52,930 bases of DNA, taken from the NCBI GenBank assembly GCA_945948185.1, contig CAMFAL010000006.1, forward strand, positions 1-52,930. The letters are read 5' to 3'. This document shows, piece by piece, positions 26,436 to 36,568 of this stretch. A model generated the notes under the pieces. That model searched no databases. It saw only the letters and a program-made list of their open reading frames with translations, and was not told the DNA's origin. The position numbers were made by a program, and so were the translations under genes. The stretch comes from an uncultured Clostridia bacterium. GTDB taxonomy: Bacteria > Bacillota > Clostridia > Oscillospirales > Oscillospiraceae. Positions within the stretch are counted from its first letter, which is position 1. Each line of letters opens with the position of its first letter.

Positions 26436-26519
26436 AGAAAATATGCCAGTGGCATATTTTTAGCGTAGACTCCGCCGGCTATGCTGGCGGAGGGGAACTA
26501 AAGTAGAAGAAAGATAATC
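26426..26519. repeat. Twin-hairpin insert between truA copies
   Basis: Non-coding insert with two neat hairpins: AAAATATGCC-AGT-GGCATATTTT (26438-26460, 10 bp, followed by a T) and CTCCGCCGGC-TAT-GCTGGCGGAG (26470-26492, 10 bp with one G:U). The motif GCGTA flanks the first hairpin on both sides. The sequence ends before the GTGGGAGG ribosome site of intact truA. It resembles a palindromic repeat unit (REP- or MITE-like). I find no second copy in this window, and the family is not identified. The first hairpin could weakly terminate transcripts from the ECF operon. Confidence 0.65.
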
Positions 26520-26537
26520 GAACCGTGGGAGGCGGAC

Positions 26538-27293
26538 ATGAGGAATATAGCACTGAAATTGATGTACAACGGCACCGCCTACCACGGGTGGCAGGTGCAA
26601 AAGAACGCCGTTACCGTCTGCGAGACGCTGCAGAAGGCCCTGGAAAAGATTACCGGGGCGCCGGTGCACCTCACCGGCTGCGGCCGCACCGACGCCGGCG
26701 TCCATGCGGAGCACTACATCGCCAACTTCCGCACTGAGAGCCGCATCCCCGTGGACCGGCTGCCCTTTGCCGTCAATACCCACACTCCCGAGGACATTAT
26801 GGTGAAGGAGGCCCTGGAGGTGGCGGAGGACTTCAATGCCATCGGCTCCTGCATCAAGAAGGAATATACTTACCGCATTTACAACTCCCGCTTCAAAAAT
26901 CCCTTCTATGTGGACCGGGCCTATTTCTATCCCAAGAAGCTGGACGAGGAGTTTTTGAACCGGGCGGCCCACATGTTTGTGGGCACTCATGACTTCAAGG
27001 CCGTCCGCTCCGTGGGAACGGAGACGAAATCCACGGTCCGCACCATCTACTGGTGCGATGTGACGCGGAACGGAGACCTGCTGGAGCTGAAGGTCTGCGC
27101 CAATGGCTTTTTGTATAACATGGTACGGGCCATCACTGGCACGGTCCTCTATGCGGCGGAGGGAAAATTCGCCCCGGAGGATATCCCTGCCATTCTGGAG
27201 AGCGGAGACCGCCGCCTGGCGGGCCCTACCGTGCCTCCCGGAGGACTGTACCTGACGAGACTTTGGTATGAGGATGAACGACTCAATGGCTGA
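26538..27293 (+). CDS. truA: tRNA pseudouridine(38-40) synthase
   Basis: Converts uridines 38, 39 and 40 in the tRNA anticodon arm to pseudouridine. The 251-aa protein has YNGTAYHGWQVQ at the start, the catalytic-Asp motif GCGRTDAGVHAEHYIANF, and the C-terminal VCANGFLYNMVRAITGTVL and YEDERLNG region. ATG 26538 follows GTGGGAGGCGGAC, a site different from that of the truncated copy upstream. The gene is intact; the disturbance is limited to the duplicated first 20 codons and the hairpin insert before it. Its stop overlaps the next start by 8 nt (ATGGCTGA). Confidence 0.96.
   Translation: MRNIALKLMYNGTAYHGWQVQKNAVTVCETLQKALEKITGAPVHLTGCGRTDAGVHAEHYIANFRTESRIPVDRLPFAVNTHTPEDIMVKEALEVAEDFNAIGSCIKKEYTYRIYNSRFKNPFYVDRAYFYPKKLDEEFLNRAAHMFVGTHDFKAVRSVGTETKSTVRTIYWCDVTRNGDLLELKVCANGFLYNMVRAITGTVLYAAEGKFAPEDIPAILESGDRRLAGPTVPPGGLYLTRLWYEDERLNG
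26556..26596 (+). repeat. 41-bp direct repeat, right copy (within intact truA)
   Basis: Second copy of the repeat at 26385-26425, covering codons 7-20 of the functional truA gene, which encode the conserved YNGTAYHGWQ segment. Confidence 0.9.
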
Positions 27294-28488
27294 GAGAACG
27301 AATAACATCTGGAATGACGACGACGGCGAGGAGGAGCAGGTTCCCCGGAAAAAGCACCGGGTCCTGAAAGGCTTCCTGCTGTTTTTCCTGACACTGGTGG
27401 TGGTCCTGGGGGTGGTGCTGATAGCCGCCTGGCGGGACGGCACCGGCTTTGACGCCCTGCGCCGCTATTTCAGCTATGGCAAGGCCGAGGAGGCCAGCGG
27501 CACTGCCGCCTACCATTACGACGCCTCCGCCCGAAACCGCTTCGCTCTGTTGGAAAACCGGCTGGTGGTGCTGTCGGACACCCGCCTTTCCATCCTGAGT
27601 TCCAGCGGAGAAGAAGTTTGGTCCGCTACGGTCAATATGACTGCTCCAGCCCTGTGTGAAGGCGGCGGCCGTGTGGCAGCCTATGATGTGGGCGGCACGG
27701 AGCTGTATGTGCTGGACCGGGATGGTGAGCTGCTGCACCTGACGGCAGCAGAGGAGGAGCCCTTCATCGCGGCTACCCTCAACGACAGCGGTTGGCTGGC
27801 GGTGACAGCGGAAATGAAAGGTTATAAGGGATGGGTGCGTGTATACAACGACGAGCAGGGGGAGGTAGCTGAATTTAAATCTTCCCGGCGGTTCGTGACG
27901 GATGCTTATGTGACGGACGACAATACCCGATTGGCAGCGGTGACTCTGGGCCAGGAGGACAGTGTGTTCGTCAGCAATGTGGTGATGTACGACCTGACAA
28001 AGCCCGGAGAAGCCGAAGTCGCGGCGGATTACAGCGTGACGGACGGCCTGGTGGCAGTTATCGGCCAGCAGGGAGACCGATTGGTAACGGTGTCGGACAC
28101 CTGCCTGACCTATGCCGGGACGGACGGAAAAGTCAGCGCAGCCTATACATACAGCGGCCTGTATCTCCGGGGCTACGCCCTGGGAGGCGACGGCTTTGCG
28201 GCACTGCTGCTGAACCGCTATGAATCCGGCAGCGTGGGCCGCTTGGTGACGGTGAGTCCGGACGGCGCGGAACTGGCGTCTTTGGATGTGAACCGGGAGG
28301 TGCTGGACATCTCTGCCGCCGGACGCTACCTGGCGGTGCTGTACACCGACAGCCTGGTGATATACAACCAGGACCTGCAGGTATATGCCTCCCTGAACGG
28401 CACAGACTTCGCCACCGGTGTGCTTCTGCGGGCGGACGGCTCCGCCCTGTTGCTCTCCGCGGAGAACGCGGGCCTGTTTTTGCCGTAA
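27286..28488 (+). CDS. DUF5711-like membrane-anchored beta-propeller protein
   Basis: 400 aa. The acidic cytoplasmic N terminus (NDDDGEEEQ) is followed by one membrane helix at about 29-49, then an extracellular domain of repeated beta segments of PQQ/WD-like character (LLENRLVVLSDTRLSILSSS, VLDRDGELLHL, YDLTKPGEAEV). This matches the DUF5711 description; function unknown. Starts at 27268, 27274 and 27286 are all in frame; I prefer ATG 27286, which sits in the truA stop with GAGGATG upstream. A CvpA protein follows, as is common for this family. Confidence 0.75.
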   Translation: MAERTNNIWNDDDGEEEQVPRKKHRVLKGFLLFFLTLVVVLGVVLIAAWRDGTGFDALRRYFSYGKAEEASGTAAYHYDASARNRFALLENRLVVLSDTRLSILSSSGEEVWSATVNMTAPALCEGGGRVAAYDVGGTELYVLDRDGELLHLTAAEEEPFIAATLNDSGWLAVTAEMKGYKGWVRVYNDEQGEVAEFKSSRRFVTDAYVTDDNTRLAAVTLGQEDSVFVSNVVMYDLTKPGEAEVAADYSVTDGLVAVIGQQGDRLVTVSDTCLTYAGTDGKVSAAYTYSGLYLRGYALGGDGFAALLLNRYESGSVGRLVTVSPDGAELASLDVNREVLDISAAGRYLAVLYTDSLVIYNQDLQVYASLNGTDFATGVLLRADGSALLLSAENAGLFLP

Positions 28489-28545
28489 ACGGCAGAAGTT
28501 TCAGGGAAATTCATAAAACGTTTACATGCGGAAAGGTAGGCAATC

Positions 28546-29241
28546 GTGACAACAGCTGTTATAATAGATGCCATCGTGGTAGTGGTTCTGCTGGCTTTCA
28601 GCATCCGTGGTGCAAAACAGGGCCTCGTCCGTGCCCTGGCCGGACTGGTCATGGTGATTGTGGCTCTGGTGGGCGCAGGGATGATCGCTGCCACCTTCTC
28701 GGGCCCCGCTGCCAAGCTGGCGGCGCCCGTCATCCAGAAGCATATCACCAGCCGGGTGGAGGAGGCCATGGCGGCCCAGACTGATGACGCTCCGGGGGAA
28801 GAAGCCGGGGAGGAGACCCAGGCAGAGGCCTTGCTGGCCCTGCTGGGCCTGGACGAGGACGTGCGTGACTCCCTGGCGGAGCAGGCGGAAGAACGCGTCC
28901 GGGATACCGGCGCCTCTATCGTCTCCGCGGTGGTGGAGAGCATGGTGGGCTCCATTGCCTACGGTGCGCTGTTTATTCTGTCCTTCCTGGTACTGCTGCT
29001 GTTGCTGCACGTGCTGGTGGGAGCCATGGATCTTGTCATGAAGCTGCCGCTGCTTCATGGTCTTAATAGCCTGGGCGGCGGTGCCCTGGGCCTGATCGAA
29101 GGCACTCTGGTGCTGTTCCTGGCAGTCTGGGCAGCCCGGCGGCTGGGAATCTCCTTTGAAACGGAGACTCTGGCGGAGGCCCATATTTTACGGATATTCA
29201 CGACCAACACGCCTTTGAGCCTGTTGTCGTTTCTTCATTAA
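28546..29241 (+). CDS. CvpA family membrane protein
   Basis: 231 aa with two hydrophobic helices at the N terminus (IIDAIVVVVLLAFSIRGAKQGLVRALAGLV carries the CvpA signature RGxxxG), an acidic loop around 75-125 and two more helices near 135-200. CvpA proteins were linked to colicin V export in Escherichia coli; in Bacillota the role is unclear but envelope-related. The start is GTG 28546 behind GGAAAGGTAGG. Confidence 0.85.
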   Translation: MTTAVIIDAIVVVVLLAFSIRGAKQGLVRALAGLVMVIVALVGAGMIAATFSGPAAKLAAPVIQKHITSRVEEAMAAQTDDAPGEEAGEETQAEALLALLGLDEDVRDSLAEQAEERVRDTGASIVSAVVESMVGSIAYGALFILSFLVLLLLLHVLVGAMDLVMKLPLLHGLNSLGGGALGLIEGTLVLFLAVWAARRLGISFETETLAEAHILRIFTTNTPLSLLSFLH

Positions 29242-29256
29242 CGATGGAGGTATATA

Positions 29257-31569
<2,313 letters not shown>

Positions 31570-31587
31570 GGGAATGGAGGGGGAACT

Positions 31588-31800
31588 GTGAAACTGTTTC
31601 GCAAGGATATGGACCCCCGCTGCGCTTACTGTCAGCGGGGCCAGCAGATCAACGAGCGGGAGGTGGCCTGCGTAAAGCGGGGCATCGTTCCCATGGAGGA
31701 CCACTGCCGGGCTTTCAAGTACGACCCGCTGAAGCGGGTGCCGCCCCGTCCCGCCGCACTGGATACCGGAAAGCTGAAGGACGAGGACTTTTCCCTGTAA
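31588..31800 (+). CDS. Small conserved-looking Cys protein
   Basis: 70 aa with four cysteines (C12-x2-C15, then C28 and C40), Arg/Lys-rich, suggesting a small zinc-binding protein. GTG 31588 lies behind a strong GGAGGGGGAAC site 19 nt after clpE, so it is probably co-transcribed with clpE. Family not recognised; a role as a ClpE adaptor is possible only by position. Confidence 0.7.
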   Translation: MKLFRKDMDPRCAYCQRGQQINEREVACVKRGIVPMEDHCRAFKYDPLKRVPPRPAALDTGKLKDEDFSL

Positions 31801-31820
31801 TACACCAAAGACATCCCTGT

Positions 31821-31861
31821 GGGGCGGTCTCTGGCCGCCCACCGGCGGCTGGGACCGCCCC
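31821..31861 (+). terminator. Long GC hairpin after the clpE operon
   Basis: Inverted repeat: GGGGCGGTCTCTGGCCGCC pairs imperfectly with GGCGGCTGGGACCGCCCC around a CACC loop (about 17 pairs). No U run follows; it lies 24 nt before the EFR1 start. It could terminate the clpE transcript or act in the EFR1 leader. Confidence 0.5.
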
Positions 31862-31885
31862 GCTGCGTTACGAAAGGAGTACCGT

Positions 31886-32707
31886 ATGAAGATCGAGAAA
31901 GTCTGGACCCTCTGCTTCAGTGCCACAGGTAACACAGACCGGGTGGTAACTCTGCTGGGAAAGGAACTGGCGGCGGCCCTGGGAGCACCGCTGGAGCAGA
32001 TCACATTCACCAGGCCCGGGGAACGTGAACAGGTATATACCTTTACAGAGACTGATCTGATAGTGGTGGGCTCGCCCACCTATGCCGGAAAGCTGCCCAA
32101 CAAGATCCTGCCGGACTTCCGGGAGAAGCTGCGGGGAAACGGTGCCCTGGCAGTGGCGGCAGTGACCTTCGGCAACCGGGCTTACGACAATTCCCTGGCG
32201 GAGTTGTGTGCGGTCCTGGAGGACGACGGCTTCCATACAGTGGCTGCCGGAGCCTTTGTGGGCCGCCATGCTTTCACTGATGAGCTGGCCTATGGACGCC
32301 CTGGTTGGAGCGACGAGTTTGAGATGAAATACTTTGTCAAGCAAGTAGCTGACAAGGTAAAAAGCTTAACAGATATTCCGACTCCTGTCCTGGTGCCCGG
32401 AGACTCTGAGGCACCCTATTATATCCCCAAGGGCACCGACGGCCAGCCTGCCAAGTTCCTGAAAGCCAAGCCCAGGACCAATCTGAGCAAGTGCACCAAC
32501 TGCGGCGCCTGCGCCCGCCTGTGCCCCATGGGGGCCATTGATCCGAAGGACGTTTCCAGCGTTCCCGGCACCTGCATCAAGTGCCAGCGGTGCATCCGCA
32601 AATGCACCAAGGGGGCCAAATACTTTGACGATGAGGCCTTCTTGTCCCATGTGAAGATGCTGGAGACGAATTTCATGGACCCGAAGGAGAACGAGGTGTT
32701 TCTGTGA
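31886..32707 (+). CDS. EFR1-family flavodoxin-ferredoxin protein
   Basis: 273-aa redox protein with an N-terminal flavodoxin-like domain (TLCFSATGNTDRVVTLLGK, VVGSPTYAGKLPNKI) and a C-terminal two-cluster ferredoxin: CTNCGACARLCPMGAI and CIKCQRCIRKCTKGAKYF, the second with the usual CxxCxxxC spacing. It probably passes low-potential electrons between FMN and 4Fe-4S centres. ATG 31886 follows GAAAGGAG. It shares a 4-nt overlap (GTGA) with the membrane lipase-like gene downstream, so the two are translated together. Confidence 0.9.
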   Translation: MKIEKVWTLCFSATGNTDRVVTLLGKELAAALGAPLEQITFTRPGEREQVYTFTETDLIVVGSPTYAGKLPNKILPDFREKLRGNGALAVAAVTFGNRAYDNSLAELCAVLEDDGFHTVAAGAFVGRHAFTDELAYGRPGWSDEFEMKYFVKQVADKVKSLTDIPTPVLVPGDSEAPYYIPKGTDGQPAKFLKAKPRTNLSKCTNCGACARLCPMGAIDPKDVSSVPGTCIKCQRCIRKCTKGAKYFDDEAFLSHVKMLETNFMDPKENEVFL

Positions 32708-34065
32708 AACGGATAGCAGAGGCTGCCAGACTGATTCTGCTGTTGGCAGGCAGCAATGCCGTGCTGCTGTTTTTGATGCTGGGCGGCGGTCTGCCGGCTG
32801 CGGCCGTCTGTCTGGTATTGCTGGCTGCTTTTGCGTACATCAACCTGCGGCCTATTCCCAGGACTGCTCCCATGAAGCGCATCTACCAGCTGTCTGCTGG
32901 CTGTGAGCTGCTGCGGCTGTTTCTCATTACCGCCACGGTGAATGCAGTCTGGTTGCTGGCGCTGCTGCCCTCTGCCATCCGGGATGCCAACAGCAGCGGC
33001 TTTTTCTCCGGCATTTGGATGCTGGTCTGGGTGTTCAACGCCCTTGCCATCCTTCTGCTGGAAGCCATCCTCTTCTGGAACGGCATGATCCGGGTCTATC
33101 TGACCTCTGTCCAGCTGGGACTCAAACACCGTGTTTTGGCAGCCCTCTGCGGCTGGATTCCGTTTCTGAACATCTGGTATCTGAGAAAGATCATCCGCAT
33201 TGTTGCGGACGAGGCGGAGTTTGAAACAGAGAAATGGGAACTGGACGAAACCAGGGCGGAGAGTGAGATCTGCAAAACGAAGTATCCCATTCTGATGGTT
33301 CACGGGGTGTTTTTCCGGGATTTCCGCTATCTCAACTACTGGGGGCGTATCCCCAAAGAATTGAAGCGCAATGGCGCCGTAATCTATTATGGCCAGCAGC
33401 AGTCCGCCGCTTCCGTGGAGGACAGCGGGGAGGAACTGGCTGCCCGCATCCGACAAATTCTCGACGAGACCGGGGGCGAAAAGGTGAATATTATCGCCCA
33501 CTCCAAGGGCGGCCTGGACAGCCGTGCCGCCATCTCCCACTGCGGAATGGCGCCTTATGTTGCCACCCTCACCACCATCAACACCCTCCACCGGGCCTGC
33601 ATCTACGCGGAATATCTGCTGAACAAGGTTCCGGAGGCCGCCCGGCAGAAGATCGCCGCCGCCTACAACACCACCTTGAAGCGCCTGGGGGATGAGAATC
33701 CCGACTTTCTGGCGGCGGTGACGGACCTGACGGAAAGCACCTGTCTGGCCCGGAACGAGACTACGCCGGACATGCCCGGCGTGGTGTACGAGAGCGTTAT
33801 GTCCTGCTGCAAAAAAGCTCAGCAGGGCAAGTTTCCCTTAAATGTCACCTATCCCATCGTCAGGCACTTCGATGGCAAAAATGACGGCCTGGTGTCCGTG
33901 GAATCCGCAAAATGGGGCACAAAGTTCATCCTGCTGGAGCCGGAAGGGAAGCGGGGCATCTCCCACGGCGACGTGGTGGACCTGAACCGGGAGAATATAC
34001 CGGGCTTCGATGTGCGGGAATTTTATGTTGACCTGGTGAAAGATCTGAAACAGCGGGGATATTAA
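32704..34065 (+). CDS. Membrane-anchored lipase-like alpha/beta hydrolase
   Basis: 453 aa. The first 150 residues contain about four or five hydrophobic helices; the rest (about 195-453) is an alpha/beta hydrolase of triacylglycerol lipase type: YPILMVHGVFFRDFRYLNYW holds the oxyanion HG, NIIAHSKGGLDSRAA the nucleophile Ser, GKNDGLVSVESA the acid and ISHGDVV the His. The nucleophile motif is AHSKG instead of GHSxG, as in staphylococcal-type lipases. Its active domain presumably faces the membrane. GTG 32704 overlaps the EFR1 stop. Substrate unknown. Confidence 0.8.
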   Translation: MKRIAEAARLILLLAGSNAVLLFLMLGGGLPAAAVCLVLLAAFAYINLRPIPRTAPMKRIYQLSAGCELLRLFLITATVNAVWLLALLPSAIRDANSSGFFSGIWMLVWVFNALAILLLEAILFWNGMIRVYLTSVQLGLKHRVLAALCGWIPFLNIWYLRKIIRIVADEAEFETEKWELDETRAESEICKTKYPILMVHGVFFRDFRYLNYWGRIPKELKRNGAVIYYGQQQSAASVEDSGEELAARIRQILDETGGEKVNIIAHSKGGLDSRAAISHCGMAPYVATLTTINTLHRACIYAEYLLNKVPEAARQKIAAAYNTTLKRLGDENPDFLAAVTDLTESTCLARNETTPDMPGVVYESVMSCCKKAQQGKFPLNVTYPIVRHFDGKNDGLVSVESAKWGTKFILLEPEGKRGISHGDVVDLNRENIPGFDVREFYVDLVKDLKQRGY

Positions 34066-34096
34066 AAAACCGGCGTCTAAAGGACGCCGGTTTTTT
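34064..34096. terminator. Bidirectional terminator between lipase and carboxypeptidase genes
   Basis: Stem AAAAAACCGGCGTC / GACGCCGGTTTTTT with a short TAAAG loop, between convergent genes; it touches both stop codons. Confidence 0.93.
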
Positions 34097-35175
34097 CAGC
34101 CGCAGTAGGTTTTATAGAGCTCTACGTGGTCGTAAATGGCCCGCCAGGCACTGTATGCGTTGCCGGTGACGCAGATGAATTCTCTGCCGGTGCTGTCCTC
34201 ACCCCAGCTGGCGGCGCAGGAGCCGGACTGGAGCACAAAACCCGTCTTGGCGCCTACGGCCCGGACGGCCTGTTCTGTGTCGTGGTCTTCGATCTTCCGC
34301 AGGAACCAGTTGGAGAGGGTCTGCCCCTCCGGGTGCTGCTCCGTGGGAGCGGTCTGATAGGTGTGGGCAGAAAGGACCTCCCGGCACAGTTCGTTGTCCA
34401 TGGCGGCGCTGAGAATGATTGCCATGTCCCGGACGGTGCAGTAGTGATCCGGGTCATACAGTCCCACGCAGTTGGTGAAGTGGGCAGTATCGGAAAGTCC
34501 CAGTTTCTCCAGCTTTTCGTTCATCAGCTCCACAAAGGCCTCCTGGGACCCGGCCACGTAAGTTGCGAGTCCCAGGGCCGCGTCGGCACCGGAGGAGAGG
34601 ATGGTGCCGTACAGCAACTCCCGCACCGTGGCCGTCTCACCCACCTCGTAGCCCACCACGCTGCAGTCGTGGACATAGCAGTAATCCGTGATATCGATGG
34701 TGATGGTGACGGTGTCATCCAGACTTTTCAGATTTTCAACGGCCACCAGCAGCGTCAGAATTTTTGTCATGGAGGCGGGGTTGATGACAGTCTCAGAGCT
34801 TTTCTCTGCCAAAATGTTGCCGCTGGCCCGGTCCACCACCACGGCGTAGGCGCTGGGAAGGGTGTCGTCCAGCTGGACGGTATCCGCCGTGGCGGAGATG
34901 GTGTAGACGGCGGGCTCATCCGGTTCCACCGGAAGGACCTCCGGCATCACGGCGGGGACGGCAGCGGGGGCCTCGGGCTGAGGCTCTTCTTCAGGCCGGT
35001 GAGCATTTCGCAGGAGAAAGACCGCCAGAAGAATGGCCAGGATGATGAAGGGGGCGGTCTGTAAGAGCAGGCGCCAGCGGCGGGCCTGCTGTTTCTTTTT
35101 TCGGGCTGCTGTGCGCTGGGCCCGCCGTCGGGCCCGCTCCTCGTCGCTGAGGATGGGTTCATATGAATGGTCCAT
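34096..35175 (-). CDS. D-alanyl-D-alanine carboxypeptidase (S11)
   Basis: 359-aa penicillin-binding protein that trims the terminal D-Ala of peptidoglycan stems. A basic cytoplasmic N terminus (RRRAQRTAARKKKQQARR) and helix 37-56 anchor it, followed by a Pro/Glu-rich spacer and the S11 domain: catalytic SMTK at 135-138, the second motif as SGA in LSSGADAALG where many relatives have SGN, and KTG in AVGAKTGFVLQSG. The anchor is N-terminal, unlike DacA-type enzymes with a C-terminal amphipathic helix. ATG 35175 follows AAGGAG. TATAAT on the minus strand at 35206-35211 is the likely -10 box. Confidence 0.9.
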   Translation of the reverse strand: MDHSYEPILSDEERARRRAQRTAARKKKQQARRWRLLLQTAPFIILAILLAVFLLRNAHRPEEEPQPEAPAAVPAVMPEVLPVEPDEPAVYTISATADTVQLDDTLPSAYAVVVDRASGNILAEKSSETVINPASMTKILTLLVAVENLKSLDDTVTITIDITDYCYVHDCSVVGYEVGETATVRELLYGTILSSGADAALGLATYVAGSQEAFVELMNEKLEKLGLSDTAHFTNCVGLYDPDHYCTVRDMAIILSAAMDNELCREVLSAHTYQTAPTEQHPEGQTLSNWFLRKIEDHDTEQAVRAVGAKTGFVLQSGSCAASWGEDSTGREFICVTGNAYSAWRAIYDHVELYKTYCG

Positions 35176-35205
35176 GAAGGGCTCCTTGTTTTGAATAGTG
35201 TATCC

Positions 35206-35211
35206 ATTATA
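35206..35211 (-). promoter_or_regulatory. -10 box of carboxypeptidase gene (minus strand)
   Basis: TATAAT on the minus strand 31 nt before the start codon. No good -35 box lies 16-18 bp further upstream, so an extended or activator-dependent promoter is possible. Confidence 0.45.
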
Positions 35212-35334
35212 ACAGAGACATGCCTGGATTGCATCAGGAATCTATGAAATTTTGAAAAAGCGGGAGGAAGGGACTGTCAGGCCAAGGTGTGGCCGCATAG
35301 CCTGAAATTGAGATCAGCAATGGAGGAGACGGCT

Positions 35335-36402
35335 ATGGCACAGGTGACAAACTTTTTCGTAGGCGCCAACAGCGGCGAGGGCTTCCGGAACCTCTTCGGA
35401 GAGCTTCTGGAGCTGGAGGATACATACGATTTTATGGTACTGAAGGGCGGTCCCGGTGTGGGGAAGAACACCTTCATGCGGGAGATTGGCCGTACCATGG
35501 AGCAGGCTGGGACGAAAGTAGAGTACCTGTGGTGCTCCGGTGCCCCGGACTCTCTGGACGGAGTGGTGCTGCCGGAACTGAAATGTGCCATCGCGGACGG
35601 TACCAGTCCCCACGTGATCGAGCCCAAGTACCCGGCGGCAGTGGACCGGTATGTGGACCTGGGGCGGTTTTACGATCTGATGGCGGCTAAGCGGGACACG
35701 GAGGCGGTGAAGGCACACACCCACGATTATCAGGCGGCCTACGCACGGGCCTACCGCTGTCTGAAAGCGGCGCGGCAGGTGGAGCTGGACGCCGTTACGG
35801 CGGTGGGCAAGACCTTTGACGCGGACCGGGTGGCCCGCCGGGTGGCGGGTATCCTCCAGCGGGAGCTGCGGGGCAAAGGCCGGGAGAGCGGGAGGACCAC
35901 AAAGCGGTTTCTGGGGAGCATTACCCACAAAGGGTATCTCTGGCGCTTCGACAGCGTGGATGCCCTGTGTCCCAAGGTCTACGAGTTGGCGGATAGTTGG
36001 GAACTGGCAGGGGAGAGTCTGGCCCGGCTTCACCGGGCCGCGGCGGACAACGGCTGGGACACCATCGCCTGTATGGCACCGGAGGACCCGGCCCGCATGG
36101 AACACCTGCTGGTGCCGGGACTGGGGCTGGCCTTCGTCACCTCCCGGACGGGAATGGACTATGGACAAAAGCCCTTCCGCCGCATCCGTCTGGACGCCAT
36201 GGCAGATCCGGAGGGCAAGTCCCGTCTGCGGTTCCAGGCCCGGATGACGGCCCTGCTGCGGCAGGAGGCGGTGGCGGCGCTGAAGGATGCCAAGGCCAGT
36301 CACGATAAGCTGGAGGCGGTCTACAACCCCTACGTGGATTTCGATGGCGTCCGGGCCCTGGCGGCCATGGAGGCGGGGCGGCTATTGAGCTGGATGGGAT
36401 AA
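35335..36402 (+). CDS. P-loop ATPase of the PRK06851 type
   Basis: 355-aa soluble protein. The P-loop is FMVLKGGPGVGKNTFMREIG (GKNT instead of the more common GKST), and a second nucleotide-binding-like half follows, as in the two-domain PRK06851 proteins of spore-forming Bacillota. VEYLWCSGAPDSLDGVVLPEL is the conserved stretch after the first P-loop; the second P-loop is degenerate here. Function unknown. ATG 35335 has GGAGGAG 7 nt upstream; the frame is open back to 35287 without a ribosome site. Confidence 0.75.
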   Translation: MAQVTNFFVGANSGEGFRNLFGELLELEDTYDFMVLKGGPGVGKNTFMREIGRTMEQAGTKVEYLWCSGAPDSLDGVVLPELKCAIADGTSPHVIEPKYPAAVDRYVDLGRFYDLMAAKRDTEAVKAHTHDYQAAYARAYRCLKAARQVELDAVTAVGKTFDADRVARRVAGILQRELRGKGRESGRTTKRFLGSITHKGYLWRFDSVDALCPKVYELADSWELAGESLARLHRAAADNGWDTIACMAPEDPARMEHLLVPGLGLAFVTSRTGMDYGQKPFRRIRLDAMADPEGKSRLRFQARMTALLRQEAVAALKDAKASHDKLEAVYNPYVDFDGVRALAAMEAGRLLSWMG

Positions 36403-36510
36403 CGTTTGAAGAGGGGAGGGGCGAAAGTCCTTCCCCTTCGGCTTTTCCTGCCTCGAAAGGAAGAACTGCAAGAATCGTGGGACAATGTCCGCACGTCAAT
36501 CAAAACAGTG

Positions 36511-36539
36511 GCGACATTTGGGACCGGGTGTGGTATGAT
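36511..36539 (+). promoter_or_regulatory. Probable recQ promoter
   Basis: GCGACA (36511-36516), 17-bp spacer, TATGAT (36534-36539), 29 nt before recQ. Both boxes are imperfect. Confidence 0.5.
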
Positions 36540-36568
36540 GGACGCAGTGAAGAAAAGGAGAGCCATCC

